DNA of 64,000 nt from DFXE01 sp032054765 (GTDB lineage Bacteria > Bacteroidota > Bacteroidia > Bacteroidales > Tannerellaceae): assembly GCA_032054765.1 (NCBI GenBank), contig DAMBSC010000008.1:62001-126000 (forward strand), in the 5' to 3' direction. The notes under the pieces are model-generated. The model did not search any database, was not told the origin of the DNA, and saw nothing but the letters and a program-made list of their open reading frames with translations. The number at the start of each line of letters is the position of its first letter. The first letter of the stretch is position 1. The translations under genes were made by a program, and so were the position numbers. This document shows positions 54,159 through 63,800 of this stretch, piece by piece.

Positions 54159-55895
54159 TTAAATTTCACCTTGCATTGTTTTTTCATCCCAGTTCTTCAC
54201 TTCTATTGTTGCTGTTACGTGAGTAATAGCATCTTTAGGTTCATATGGGTTATCGTCCAGCTTACGACGATCGTTAACTCCAATAGTTTTGAAACCAGTA
54301 ATCTTTGCAAAATACTGAGCGTTACGTTCTACAGAATATCTGAAAGAGCCACCTAAAGTTCCTTCACCCATATCCATACGATAATAACATTTACGACCAG
54401 TATATTTATCGATATATTTTTTCATATCCGCAGGTACTTGCCAGGAACTTGTATAATCAGCTGCTGCTGTCGGGAATAATTCTGATGTACGAGGCTGTGT
54501 CTGCCCAAACAATGTCCCATAAGTGATAAGATACAATGCCTTATTTGCCAACTCTGCTGATGGGAACAGATAAATATTATCAAACTTATTATTATTAGAA
54601 TATGAAAGCTTATCATTTTTTGCTAACACTGCCCATAAATCGTTATCACTATAATTTGTTCCTGTTACAATAGTAATCTGCTTCAATGAATTATCATAAT
54701 CAATAGCAGAAGCCCATTTACCATCTGCAGGAGTAAATTGTGCTTCGATAGCAGCATAAGTAATGTTTCCATTCATAGGAGCAGACTTGGTGTTTTCTGT
54801 GAAATAAACAGCTGTTGTAGGTGAACTTGCTTTTGCTATAGCATTACTGATATTATACATTTTATAAAAATAAGGATAAAAATCTTGTCTGCCTTGGGGT
54901 CTTGCTGGGCTTGGCGCTGGTATTGGCCAACCTGAAATATTTGGAATATCATAATATGCTGAGGTGATAGTCGTCCCGTCAAATTGTTGGAAAAGGTATA
55001 CAGAACGGTTTACATTATCCATTCCATATTTCAGTGAACTTTCCGTTAGCTTTCCAAGACCATCAAGAGTTGTTAGAATAGTGGCTCTTGAATCATCGTA
55101 TGTGATAACTCCTTTAGCCACTGCTCTTTTAACAGCTATTTTAAAATGGTTCTTATCATTAGTTCCAGCTGTTGCATTCTTAGAATCTGTTTCTGAAATT
55201 CCAGGTTGAAGGGTATATGTGGTTCCGTCGTCCGGATTACTCATCATATATGGATAATCTCCTGAAGCTACAGTTCCAATAACTCTATCTATGTCAAAAT
55301 AAGGTTCCGCACTACCACCATTAAAATCAGTTGAATCTATTGGAGCAGTAGTAGGACTACCTCCTACTTCAAATAGATTGATAGCGGTAGCTGAAATGTT
55401 TGTAATAACATCCGCATATGTACTTGCAACAGTAGCTGAATTATCTGGATCAAGAGTTTTAAATGCTGCAGTTGAAAATGCAGTTGATACACTTGCGTGT
55501 TCATTAGCAAGTACTAAAATCTTCTTAGGACCAGACATTAATCTAACTGTAGCAGTTTGATATTTAGGTGCTGTCACATCCTGTAAAACGTTCGCTTCTA
55601 ACTGATTACTAGAATTAAATACAAGCAAACGTATTTTATTAATAGTATAGTCATCATTATCACCGATAGCTCCGGTATCCATATCACTCGCGGTTGCATT
55701 TGCACGAGTTGTACTATTCGCTTGGCTAACATTAAAAGTAAATGTAGCATAAGTAGGCGTGCCTTCTACTACTGGTACTTCAGGTCCCGGATCCGGTCCC
55801 GGATTCGGATTAACTTCTTCACTGGAACATCCTGTGAATCCTGCTGCTACGATGGCAGCACCCATAAAGAATTTAAAAATCTTTTTCATTTTCAT
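54159..55895 (-). CDS. Mfa1-family major fimbrillin
   Basis: A 578-residue fimbrial shaft subunit precursor. The lipobox FTGC (Cys23) is followed by an acidic Pro-rich linker (NPNPGPDPGPEVP), and the N-terminal fimbrillin domain begins TYATFTFNVSQANSTTRANA; Arg64 in this TTRAN segment could be a protease-processing site for polymerisation as in Porphyromonas. The C-terminal domain ends VTATIEVKNWDEKTMQGEI, the typical donor-strand tail of Mfa1. It is preceded by 153 AT-rich bases and followed by the Mfa2-like gene. Confidence 0.82.
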   Translation of the reverse strand: MKMKKIFKFFMGAAIVAAGFTGCSSEEVNPNPGPDPGPEVPVVEGTPTYATFTFNVSQANSTTRANATASDMDTGAIGDNDDYTINKIRLLVFNSSNQLEANVLQDVTAPKYQTATVRLMSGPKKILVLANEHASVSTAFSTAAFKTLDPDNSATVASTYADVITNISATAINLFEVGGSPTTAPIDSTDFNGGSAEPYFDIDRVIGTVASGDYPYMMSNPDDGTTYTLQPGISETDSKNATAGTNDKNHFKIAVKRAVAKGVITYDDSRATILTTLDGLGKLTESSLKYGMDNVNRSVYLFQQFDGTTITSAYYDIPNISGWPIPAPSPARPQGRQDFYPYFYKMYNISNAIAKASSPTTAVYFTENTKSAPMNGNITYAAIEAQFTPADGKWASAIDYDNSLKQITIVTGTNYSDNDLWAVLAKNDKLSYSNNNKFDNIYLFPSAELANKALYLITYGTLFGQTQPRTSELFPTAAADYTSSWQVPADMKKYIDKYTGRKCYYRMDMGEGTLGGSFRYSVERNAQYFAKITGFKTIGVNDRRKLDDNPYEPKDAITHVTATIEVKNWDEKTMQGEI

Positions 55896-55898
55896 TTG

Positions 55899-55932
55899 AA
55901 TTTAATTAGTAAAAATGTTTAATTTAATTAGT
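55899..55932. repeat. direct repeat upstream of the mfa1-like gene
   Basis: AATTTAATTAGT occurs at 55899-55910 and 55921-55932, a 22-base period, within the AT-rich leader just upstream of the shaft gene start. Confidence 0.5.
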
Positions 55933-56048
55933 CTCTCTTTTTTAATTGTTGTTTTTAATTTTAATTTCATGTTTGTTTCGTAATTTTTTCTGTTTTTTAA
56001 TCTCCTTTTAGTTACAAGTTGTTTTAAATTGGTTTATATTCAGTTGAT

Positions 56049-57548
56049 TTAATTTTTAAATTGTTTATCAGCTTCTTCTTTTCGTTTCAACTCTTCCTGG
56101 TTTTTATAAGCTGCTTCCAGATTACCCTCTGCTGCTCGCTGGAATAAGTTACGGGCTCTTGCATTATTTCCTTTCATCATTTCCAATACACCCAGATTAT
56201 TGTAATATTCGGGGGTATTCTTTTGTGCTTTCTGAAGATATCTCTCTGCTTTTGCCGTATCTCTTTCTAACAGCGCTGTAGCTGCTGAATTAAGATTGGC
56301 CACAGGATCATCAGGGAACATACGAATAGCCGTTTCAAATACTTCCATAAACTCTTTGCTTCCTTCTTCATAGGTATTTGCTACCAGATACATTTCATTC
56401 AGGCTTAATTGTTTTGGACGTGTCTTAATGATCTGTCTTGCCTCATCCACATTAAAACCTCTGGCGGTATAGTCGATTTTTGCCACTACACGTCTAAGTT
56501 GCGGATATAATCCATGGAGCATTCGTTGGTAAACGGAACCGCCTCCTAAAGCTTTGAGCTGTTGCTTTCTGATTTCCCCTGATGAATTATGGATAATATT
56601 CAGGATCATCCCTTTAGGCTCGATGTATGAATTCTGAACCAAGCGTGCTAATCCTTGCCAGTCCTCACCGCCATATCCTACCTGGAACAATTGAGGAGGT
56701 ATCCCGACACGCATAGATAAATAATTACGAAGCGCTTCGGCGCGTCCACGTGACAATTGATTATTAAAGTTCAAGTCTCCTTCCGGAGAAGCATATCCGG
56801 TAATTAATACGCCGGTTACACGTAAATTTTTATCTGAGCGGATATCATTAATTATATGTTCGATCTTCGCTAGTTCACGAGGATTATTTCCAAATTGAGG
56901 GTTGATCTCTGTACGTGACACAGGGAAATCAAGAAATACATTATTAGATTCGCTTCTTGCTTTAATTTGTTCTACCTGAGGACGCATGTAAGCCACATTG
57001 GCTAATGGTTTATATACTTTTGCATCCTGCATAACAATACGGTTAGCCACTTTTTCACTGCCTAGTTGTTGCACATGTCCGGCACATCCACACAAATCTG
57101 TCCTCACATCTAAAGAAGCTTCACGCATCCAGGTCTCATACGGAATAGATTGTCTGTAACGTATGACTTTTCTGTTTTTATTTAGCTCTAAAACGGCATA
57201 ATGAGATTTTTCAACATCTTTTTCCCAACCATTCAGTTGTACTTCCCGCGTGAAAGCTTTGTGACGTTGACGTCCATTAAGCATTATATTGCCCAGGGCA
57301 TATTCTTTATCCTTTCCGTTTAATAAGACAGGCGTCAATACCAATGAACGATCCGTACTTAATTTAAGATCTTTCAAATCTATATCCATGACAAGATGAA
57401 CAGAATCATCGACTTGTCTGAGACGTTGCAGTTTTACAGGAATTTCTCCATCGAATATGGAAATATCTTTCTGAGCCTGTGCAGGAATTATAATAAATAC
57501 GGATAGTATTATAATAATCAGGTTATTGTATATAATCTTTTTCATCAT
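56049..57548 (-). CDS. DUF3868 / OmpA-like / TPR protein of the fimbrial operon
   Basis: A 499-residue protein with signal peptide (about 1-26, IPAQAQKD). The N-terminal part (about 30-190) fits DUF3868, with the ENRKVIRYRQSIPYETW segment. An OmpA-like peptidoglycan-binding domain follows (about 215-325; NVFLDFPVSRTEINPQFG and VTGVLITGYASPEGDLNFNNQLSRGRAEALRNYL). The C-terminal 170 residues hold TPR-like helices (AERYLQKAQKNTPEYYNNLG). DUF3868/DUF3575 pairs precede Mfa-type fimbrillin genes in Bacteroidales. It lies 10 bases after the DUF3575 gene. Confidence 0.85.
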   Translation of the reverse strand: MMKKIIYNNLIIIILSVFIIIPAQAQKDISIFDGEIPVKLQRLRQVDDSVHLVMDIDLKDLKLSTDRSLVLTPVLLNGKDKEYALGNIMLNGRQRHKAFTREVQLNGWEKDVEKSHYAVLELNKNRKVIRYRQSIPYETWMREASLDVRTDLCGCAGHVQQLGSEKVANRIVMQDAKVYKPLANVAYMRPQVEQIKARSESNNVFLDFPVSRTEINPQFGNNPRELAKIEHIINDIRSDKNLRVTGVLITGYASPEGDLNFNNQLSRGRAEALRNYLSMRVGIPPQLFQVGYGGEDWQGLARLVQNSYIEPKGMILNIIHNSSGEIRKQQLKALGGGSVYQRMLHGLYPQLRRVVAKIDYTARGFNVDEARQIIKTRPKQLSLNEMYLVANTYEEGSKEFMEVFETAIRMFPDDPVANLNSAATALLERDTAKAERYLQKAQKNTPEYYNNLGVLEMMKGNNARARNLFQRAAEGNLEAAYKNQEELKRKEEADKQFKN

Positions 57549-57558
57549 CTTTCCCTCC

Positions 57559-58113
57559 TTATCTGATTATATAAATAATACTTACACCCAGTTTCGTCGG
57601 ACCGAAATAGTTTTTTGTATAATCTCCGATCTTAGTACCACATGTTTCACAATTGTACTTGGTGTGATCCAGATAAGCATAACCTACACCGAGTGTAGCT
57701 TCGATGCTCCACCGCTTGTTCAAAATCCATTGATAACCGTAGGAGATTCCCCCACCATAAAGATTCCCTTCGTAGCGGTGGTCTTCAAGACCAATGAGTT
57801 TAATACCGCCGAAATTATATCCGGCAGCATGTCCATGTAATCCAAAAAAATGTCCGTTGAAACGTTCGCAGAGCCAGTAGCGAATTTCAGGTTGGATAAG
57901 CCAATGTTTGATTTTTTTATCCGTTCCCAGGCTCCAGGGGTTATAGTTGACAGGAAGCTCCAGCGACCATTTAGGACCTAAGCCTACTTCTAAGCCCAGA
58001 TTAATAGTGCTGGTCATATCATACAACAAATTACTTTTCACTCCTACCACCTGGCTACGCAAAGGGGTTAGTAATACTGCTGTTAGAAAAATTAACATAC
58101 AGATTCGTCTCAT
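57559..58113 (-). CDS. DUF3575 outer-membrane protein
   Basis: A 184-residue protein with signal peptide (about 1-20, LTPLRSQ) and an OmpA-like beta-barrel pattern: VGVKSNLLYDMTSTINLGLEVGLGPKWSLELPVNYNPW, then HFFGLHGHAAGYNFGG and a C-terminal aromatic strand. This is the DUF3575 family, found with fimbrillin operons. It is the first gene of the fimbrial run, with the -7 box at 58337 about 225 bases upstream. Confidence 0.86.
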   Translation of the reverse strand: MRRICMLIFLTAVLLTPLRSQVVGVKSNLLYDMTSTINLGLEVGLGPKWSLELPVNYNPWSLGTDKKIKHWLIQPEIRYWLCERFNGHFFGLHGHAAGYNFGGIKLIGLEDHRYEGNLYGGGISYGYQWILNKRWSIEATLGVGYAYLDHTKYNCETCGTKIGDYTKNYFGPTKLGVSIIYIIR

Positions 58114-58336
58114 CTTATCTCTTCTCTTCTCTGGTTAGTCATTTTTTTTAGACAAAAGCAACTCAATCATATTTTAATTGAGAATAACATTTATCTCTTT
58201 TTCTTTTTAACAAAACGTCAATTAATACTTACTAAACAAATAATTTTTCTTATCAAAATCCAGACAATTATTTACAAATAGTATTTTTTTGTTTTATATT
58301 CAAGCTATTTTTTATTCTTGTCTCAATAAGTAAAAA

Positions 58337-58344
58337 CAAAGGTA
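58337..58344 (-). promoter_or_regulatory. candidate promoter of the fimbrial operon
   Basis: The minus strand reads TACCTTTG (-7 consensus), giving a 5' leader of about 217 bases before the DUF3575 start. The leader holds an inverted repeat CTCAAT-N9-ATTGAG (58162-58182). No exact -33 box is seen, so activation may be needed. Confidence 0.4.
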
Positions 58345-58388
58345 GAGAGATTAATTTGAACTATTTTTTAGAATTTAACCGATAGTTT

Positions 58389-59255
58389 TTAGATTTTCAT
58401 TTCATTAAGCTTCTCTGCCGATTTTTTTAACAATTCTCCTGGTGTACAGCCATATTGTTGACGACAGAACCAATTGAAGTGTGTTGGAGAATTAAACTTA
58501 TATTCTTGCATAATACCCTTTATAGTAACATCAGGATCCATCGCCCTAAGCCTCACGTGTTCAGCCATTTGCTTTAACATCCATTGTCGTGCTGATATGC
58601 CAAACTCTTCTCTAAACTTTGAATCAAACGCCGTACGTCCCATTCCGGATAAGTCAACAAGCTCTGCAACATTATTCACCTCTAAATAGTTTTTTAGTAC
58701 AAAATTTTTAAAATCGGAAGTACCAATAATAGGATATAAAAGACATACAATCTCTTCTCTTGTGTAATAGCCTCTTAACAAAATGAACAATTCTTTTTCT
58801 TTTATTTCATGGAGATATTCACTTTTCAAGCCTTTTTCTAAATAAGCACGTAATAAATCAAGAAAAGATTTAAGAGAGGGACGGATAGGGAGTGGCGAAA
58901 AAGTATAAGAAACTTTTTCTTTGAAAACCTGATAAGACTTTAACATCTGCTTATCAAATATGCTTCTAAGCATATCAAAACTCATCACTATAATTTCTGT
59001 AGATTGCATCATTTCGCAGGTAACACGCGAAGATTTTGAAAGTAAAATAAAATAACCGGCATTGATTACCTTATTCAGAAAATGGTTGCAATGAATCTTT
59101 ATCCTCCCTTTTTTTACAAAAAGCAAGTAATTATACTGCAGGCTCATTTCTTTAAACATTTCTCCTTGTTCAAATTTGAAATATCTAAAGACAGTCTTTA
59201 AATCAACGTTATTACCATACGGCATTTCTCTTTCTGAGTAAAACAGGTCATTCAT
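58389..59255 (-). CDS. AraC-family transcriptional regulator (copy 3), fimbrial locus start
   Basis: A 288-residue regulator: cupin-like N-terminal domain (YLLFVKKGRIKIHCNHFLNKV, IVMSFDMLR) and C-terminal AraC double helix-turn-helix (NVAELVDLSGMGRTAFDSKF, then MQEYKFNSPTHFNWFCRQQYGCTPGELLKKS). It is a paralogue of the genes at 14611 and 37103. It is the first gene upstream of the fimbrial run on the same strand, separated by 275 bases with the fimbrial promoter, and is the best candidate for its regulator. Confidence 0.88.
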   Translation of the reverse strand: MNDLFYSEREMPYGNNVDLKTVFRYFKFEQGEMFKEMSLQYNYLLFVKKGRIKIHCNHFLNKVINAGYFILLSKSSRVTCEMMQSTEIIVMSFDMLRSIFDKQMLKSYQVFKEKVSYTFSPLPIRPSLKSFLDLLRAYLEKGLKSEYLHEIKEKELFILLRGYYTREEIVCLLYPIIGTSDFKNFVLKNYLEVNNVAELVDLSGMGRTAFDSKFREEFGISARQWMLKQMAEHVRLRAMDPDVTIKGIMQEYKFNSPTHFNWFCRQQYGCTPGELLKKSAEKLNEMKI

Positions 59256-59732
59256 ACAAAAAACTTAATTATTAATCTATAGGGCTCAGTTAGTCAATAC
59301 ATCTTATTATAGTAAATTTCCAAACAGATTATAAAACATACATACTGCTTTATAGGAACTTAATTAAAACAAGAACAAATATACAATATTTTTTCAAAAA
59401 AACAGGATTACAACAATAAATATAATCAAATATTGTCCATTAATACGGAAATATTTATATTTTTTGACATTTTTGACCTACTACTGTCATAAAGCAATCA
59501 TTATTTATATATAATAGTATGTGTAAGAAAAGAAAAATAAGTGCAATTAGTATACCTTTTGGAGATTTCAAATTTAGATCAGCAATATTTGGCTATAATC
59601 AAAAACAAACTGTCTATTTTATTAAATCCAATACCTCCCAGCTTTTGACTTGCTTATAGTCGGTTATTTTGCATTTAAAATGAAAAAATATTCAACGTGA
59701 AATAAAAGAAAACTTAAAACGTTCGGATATAT
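59256..59732. other. AT-rich intergenic region, nothing distinct
   Basis: A 477-base region between the AraC-type gene and the MnmD-like gene. I see no RNA gene or strong hairpin. A 46-codon frame (59519-59659) has no support. Confidence 0.4.
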
Positions 59733-60407
59733 ATGGATAATCAAACGAAGATGCCGGATAGAGAAATACAACTAACGGCTGATGGAAGCCATACATTATA
59801 TATAAAGGATATAGACGAGCATTACCACTCGGTGAACGGTGCCATACAAGAGTCTCTGCATGTATTTATTGATGCAGGGCTGAAACAGTTAAATAAGGAT
59901 CACATCAGGCTATTGGAGATTGGCTTTGGCACAGGCTTAAATGCTTTTCTTACTTTTATGGAAACAGCTGTTCCCGTAGAATATTATACCACAGAATTAT
60001 ATCCTCTCGAACCGGAGATTATTCAATCATTGAATTATGGAGAACTTATCTCTCCGGAAAAAAAAGACATTTTCCGACAATTACACACTGTACCCTGGAA
60101 TAAAGTGACACAAATAACCGATCGATTCTCACTGAATAAAATACATGGAGATAGTAATACATGTGAGCTTCCTACAACTATCGATTTGATCTATTTCGAT
60201 GCCTTTGCTCCCGACAAGCAACCGGAGATGTGGAATCCGGATATCTTCAACAGATTATTTCAACATACAGAAAAGGGAGGGATCCTAACAACATACTGTG
60301 CCAAAGGAAGCGTACGGCGCATGATGAAAGAAGCCGGATATTCCGTTGAAAGAATACCCGGCCCCCCTGGGAAACGCGAAATGCTTCGCGCTATAAAACA
60401 GTATTAA
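59733..60407 (+). CDS. mnmD: MnmD-like tRNA (mnm5s2U34) methyltransferase
   Basis: A 224-residue SAM-dependent methyltransferase with motif I LLEIGFGTGLNAFL and the family-typical IYFDAFAPDKQPEMWNPDIFNRLF and GGILTTYCAKGSVRRMMKEAGY segments. It matches the methyltransferase half of MnmC (MnmD as a stand-alone enzyme), which makes mnm5 at the tRNA wobble uridine. The oxidase half is absent, as in other bacteria with MnmD alone. Confidence 0.86.
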   Translation: MDNQTKMPDREIQLTADGSHTLYIKDIDEHYHSVNGAIQESLHVFIDAGLKQLNKDHIRLLEIGFGTGLNAFLTFMETAVPVEYYTTELYPLEPEIIQSLNYGELISPEKKDIFRQLHTVPWNKVTQITDRFSLNKIHGDSNTCELPTTIDLIYFDAFAPDKQPEMWNPDIFNRLFQHTEKGGILTTYCAKGSVRRMMKEAGYSVERIPGPPGKREMLRAIKQY

Positions 60408-60412
60408 TATTT

Positions 60413-60730
60413 TTACTTAAGCAATTCGTCGGCTTTATCGACAAAAACAGATTTTTGAGCGGCTCCTACTTGTTTGTCCACTACCTTTCCATCTTTGAAA
60501 AATAGGATAGTCGGTATGTTTCGTACACCAAACTGTGCAACTACATCGTTATTATTATCAACATCCATTTTACCTATCGTGATACGACCATCGTACTCTC
60601 TCGCAAGATCATCGATGATTGGAGCAACCATACGACAAGGTCCACACCATTCTGCCCAGAAATCGAGTATCATAGGCTTACCGGAATTTACCAATTCCTC
60701 AAAATTGTTATCTGTTACTTCTAATGCCAT
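60413..60730 (-). CDS. trxA: thioredoxin
   Basis: A 105-residue thioredoxin with active site WCGPC (Cys29, Cys32), the preceding ILDFWAEW strand, and cis-Pro NIPTILFF. Length is typical. It reduces protein disulfides in the cytoplasm. Convergent with the MnmD-like gene (5-base gap) and 83 bases downstream of dnaE on the same strand. Confidence 0.96.
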   Translation of the reverse strand: MALEVTDNNFEELVNSGKPMILDFWAEWCGPCRMVAPIIDDLAREYDGRITIGKMDVDNNNDVVAQFGVRNIPTILFFKDGKVVDKQVGAAQKSVFVDKADELLK

Positions 60731-60813
60731 AGTTCTTCTTTTTTATATTATTTTGTTAGTTTGTTGTCATAGAGAGTGCAAAATTACTAATTCTTTTAGC
60801 GTATACCAATATT

Positions 60814-63800
60814 TTAGTTTATCTTAAAATCAATATTCTCATTTCCCATTAGAAAATCAATTAACTCGTGTGTCACATTCAACTTTACATTTTGAGAAAA
60901 CAGATTAAGCGATACATTGTGTTCACCATCGAGTACTCTAAAATATAACAACGACTGCCCCGGATTAGTTTTGATAAGTACAGATAATTCATTGATCATG
61001 GGTTCGTCAAGATCATGGATAGGTACTGTAATACTGATTTTCTCTATCAATTTATCTTTTTCCTCCTGCAATAACTTTATTGATCCGATTCGCAAATCGA
61101 GTTCGTTATCTTTCCAGCGATGTTTCTCAACTCGTGCACGGATTAAGAGGTACATACCCAATTTCAGGTATTTGTTATAATCTACATATTCCTGACCAAA
61201 TAAGGCAATTTCGGCACTTCCCGTAAAATCTTCTATTTTCATTACTCCGTAAGGGCTTCCTCTCCGGGTTGTACCTTCGCGTACATCGGTAACAATACCG
61301 CCGACCATTATTTCCTTGTTTTGCAGGCTTTCCCGATCGTTTAATTCAATAACTCCGGTATTACACACATAGGTAAGGATGATCCGGTATTCATCTAACG
61401 GATGAGCGGATAAGTAAATACCTACAAGTTCCTTTTCTTTGTTGAGCCGTTCCAGATCACTCCATGCTTCGCATTTGGGTATTTCCGGCTTTGAGATAGA
61501 GGCTGAATTATCATCTCCAAACAGAGAATTTGCTGCGGTTGCTTTATCTGTCTGGAATTTATTCCCGTAACGCAGAATTGTTTCCAAAAAGATTTCTCCT
61601 TTTCCTCCGTCGGCAAAGAACTGTTCACGCTTTATTCCAAAGTTGTCAAATGCACCGGCTAAGGCTAATGCTTCAATATTTTTCTTGTTACAGGTAGTCA
61701 GGTTTATCCGTTCTACAAAATCAAATATATCTTTGAACGGACCGTTTTTCCGCTCTTCGATAATATTCATTACAGCAGACTCCCCAACTCCTTTTACGGC
61801 GCCTAAGCCAAAACGGATATCTCCTTCCTTATTTACGTTGAATTTATGTACGGATTCGTTGACATCCGGTCCCAACACCTGGATATTCATGGCTTTGCAT
61901 TCGTCCATGAACTTCGTTATATCAGTAATGTTTGATAAGCTTCGACTAAGAACTGCGGCCATATATTCCGACGGAAAATTGGCTTTTAAATAAGCAGTCT
62001 GGTAGGCAACCCACGAGTAGCAGGTAGCATGACTTTTATTAAATGCATAGGAAGCAAACTTCTCCCAGTCGGCCCAAATCTTTTTTAATGTTTTTTCGTC
62101 ATACCCGTTTGCTTTCCCCCCTGTAAGGAACTTCTCCTTTAGTTCGTTCATCTTGTCGATGAGCTTTTTACCCATTGCCTTACGTAAGGCGTCACTTTCG
62201 CCACGGGTAAAGTTCGCCAACAAGCGTGACAAAAGCATGACCTGTTCCTGATAAACCGTGATACCGTAGGTATCCTGCAGATAACGTTCCATAACAGGAA
62301 GGTCATAAGCTATTTCTTCACGTCCGTGCTTTCTGGCGATAAAGGATGGTATATATTCCATCGGACCCGGACGATAAAGGGCATTCATCGCGATAAGGTC
62401 TTCGAACTTCGTGGGCTGAAGTTCTTTCAGATACTTTTGCATACCGGCAGATTCAAACTGGAATGTCCCGGTGGTTTTGCCCTGACAGTATAATTCAAAT
62501 GTCTTGGAGTCTTCCAGGCTTATTGTATTGATATCTATCGTTACTCCGGTTGTTTGGTATACATTGTCAACAGCTTCCTTTATAATGGATAAGGTCTTCA
62601 AGCCGAGGAAGTCCATTTTAATCAATCCTGTCTCCTCAATTACCGATCCTTCGTACTGGGTAACCAGCATCTCTTCTCCGGTATCTTTATCCTTTGCCGT
62701 ACTTACCGGAACAATGTCTGAGATATCGTCTTTACCGATAATGATACCACAGGCATGAACTCCTATATTCCGCACATTGCCTTCCAGCATTTGAGCATAT
62801 TTGAGTGTGTCGCGCATTTGGGTATCAGGCGATTCTGCTGCTTCTTTTAATTCAGGGACATACTGAATAGCTGCTCTAAGATTTACCTTTTTTACATCAG
62901 GTATCTTATCCGGCACGAGTTTGGCCAGGCGGTTAGAGTCGGAAAGCGGAAGTTTTTGTACGCGAGCCACGTCCTTGATCGCGGACTTTGTTGCCATCGT
63001 ACCATAAGTAATAATGTGGGCAACTTTTTCCTTACCGTATTTTTCTGTTACATAATCCAAGACTCTACCGCGTCCGTCATCATCGAAATCGACATCGATA
63101 TCGGGCATCGATATACGGTCAGGATTCAGGAAACGTTCGAACAGCAAGTCATATTTTATCGGATCGATATCTGTAATTCCCAAACAATATGCTACAGCCG
63201 AACCGGCAGCCGATCCACGTCCCGGGCCTACGGCAACACCCATTTTACGAGCTTCAGCGATGAAGTCTTGCACAATCAGGAAGTAACCCGGGAATCCCAT
63301 ACGCTTCATGGTATCCAACTCAAAGTCTATCCGCTCTACAACTTCGCCTGAGAACGGCTCGCCATACTTCTTCTTCGCGCCTTCATAGGTAAGGTATCGA
63401 AGATAGTCGTCGGCATTTTCGAATTCATCAGGAATCGGAAAGTCAGGCATCAACGGGTCATTGTCGATCGAATAATATTCTACTTTGTCTGCTATCTCCA
63501 AGGTATTTCGTAAAGCTTCCGGCACATCTGCAAAAATGTAATTCATCTCTGCTGTGGTTTTCATCCACTCTTGTTTGGAATACTTCATGCGCGACGGATC
63601 ATCGAGATCCTTGCCTGTACTTAAACAGATGAGTCGATCGTGGGCTTCAGCATCTTCTTCATTTACGAAATGGACATCGTTGGTGGCTATTATCTTTACA
63701 TTATATTTATTAGCAAGTTCGATGAGTACTTTATTAACTTCCTGCTGTTTGGGATATGTCGTTTGATCGGCATTCGGATTGGTGGTTTGATGGCGCTGAA

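Noticed and set aside
59519..59659. 46-codon ORF in the gap before the MnmD-like gene
   Set aside because: No family resemblance, no promoter element and composition like the surrounding AT-rich spacer.
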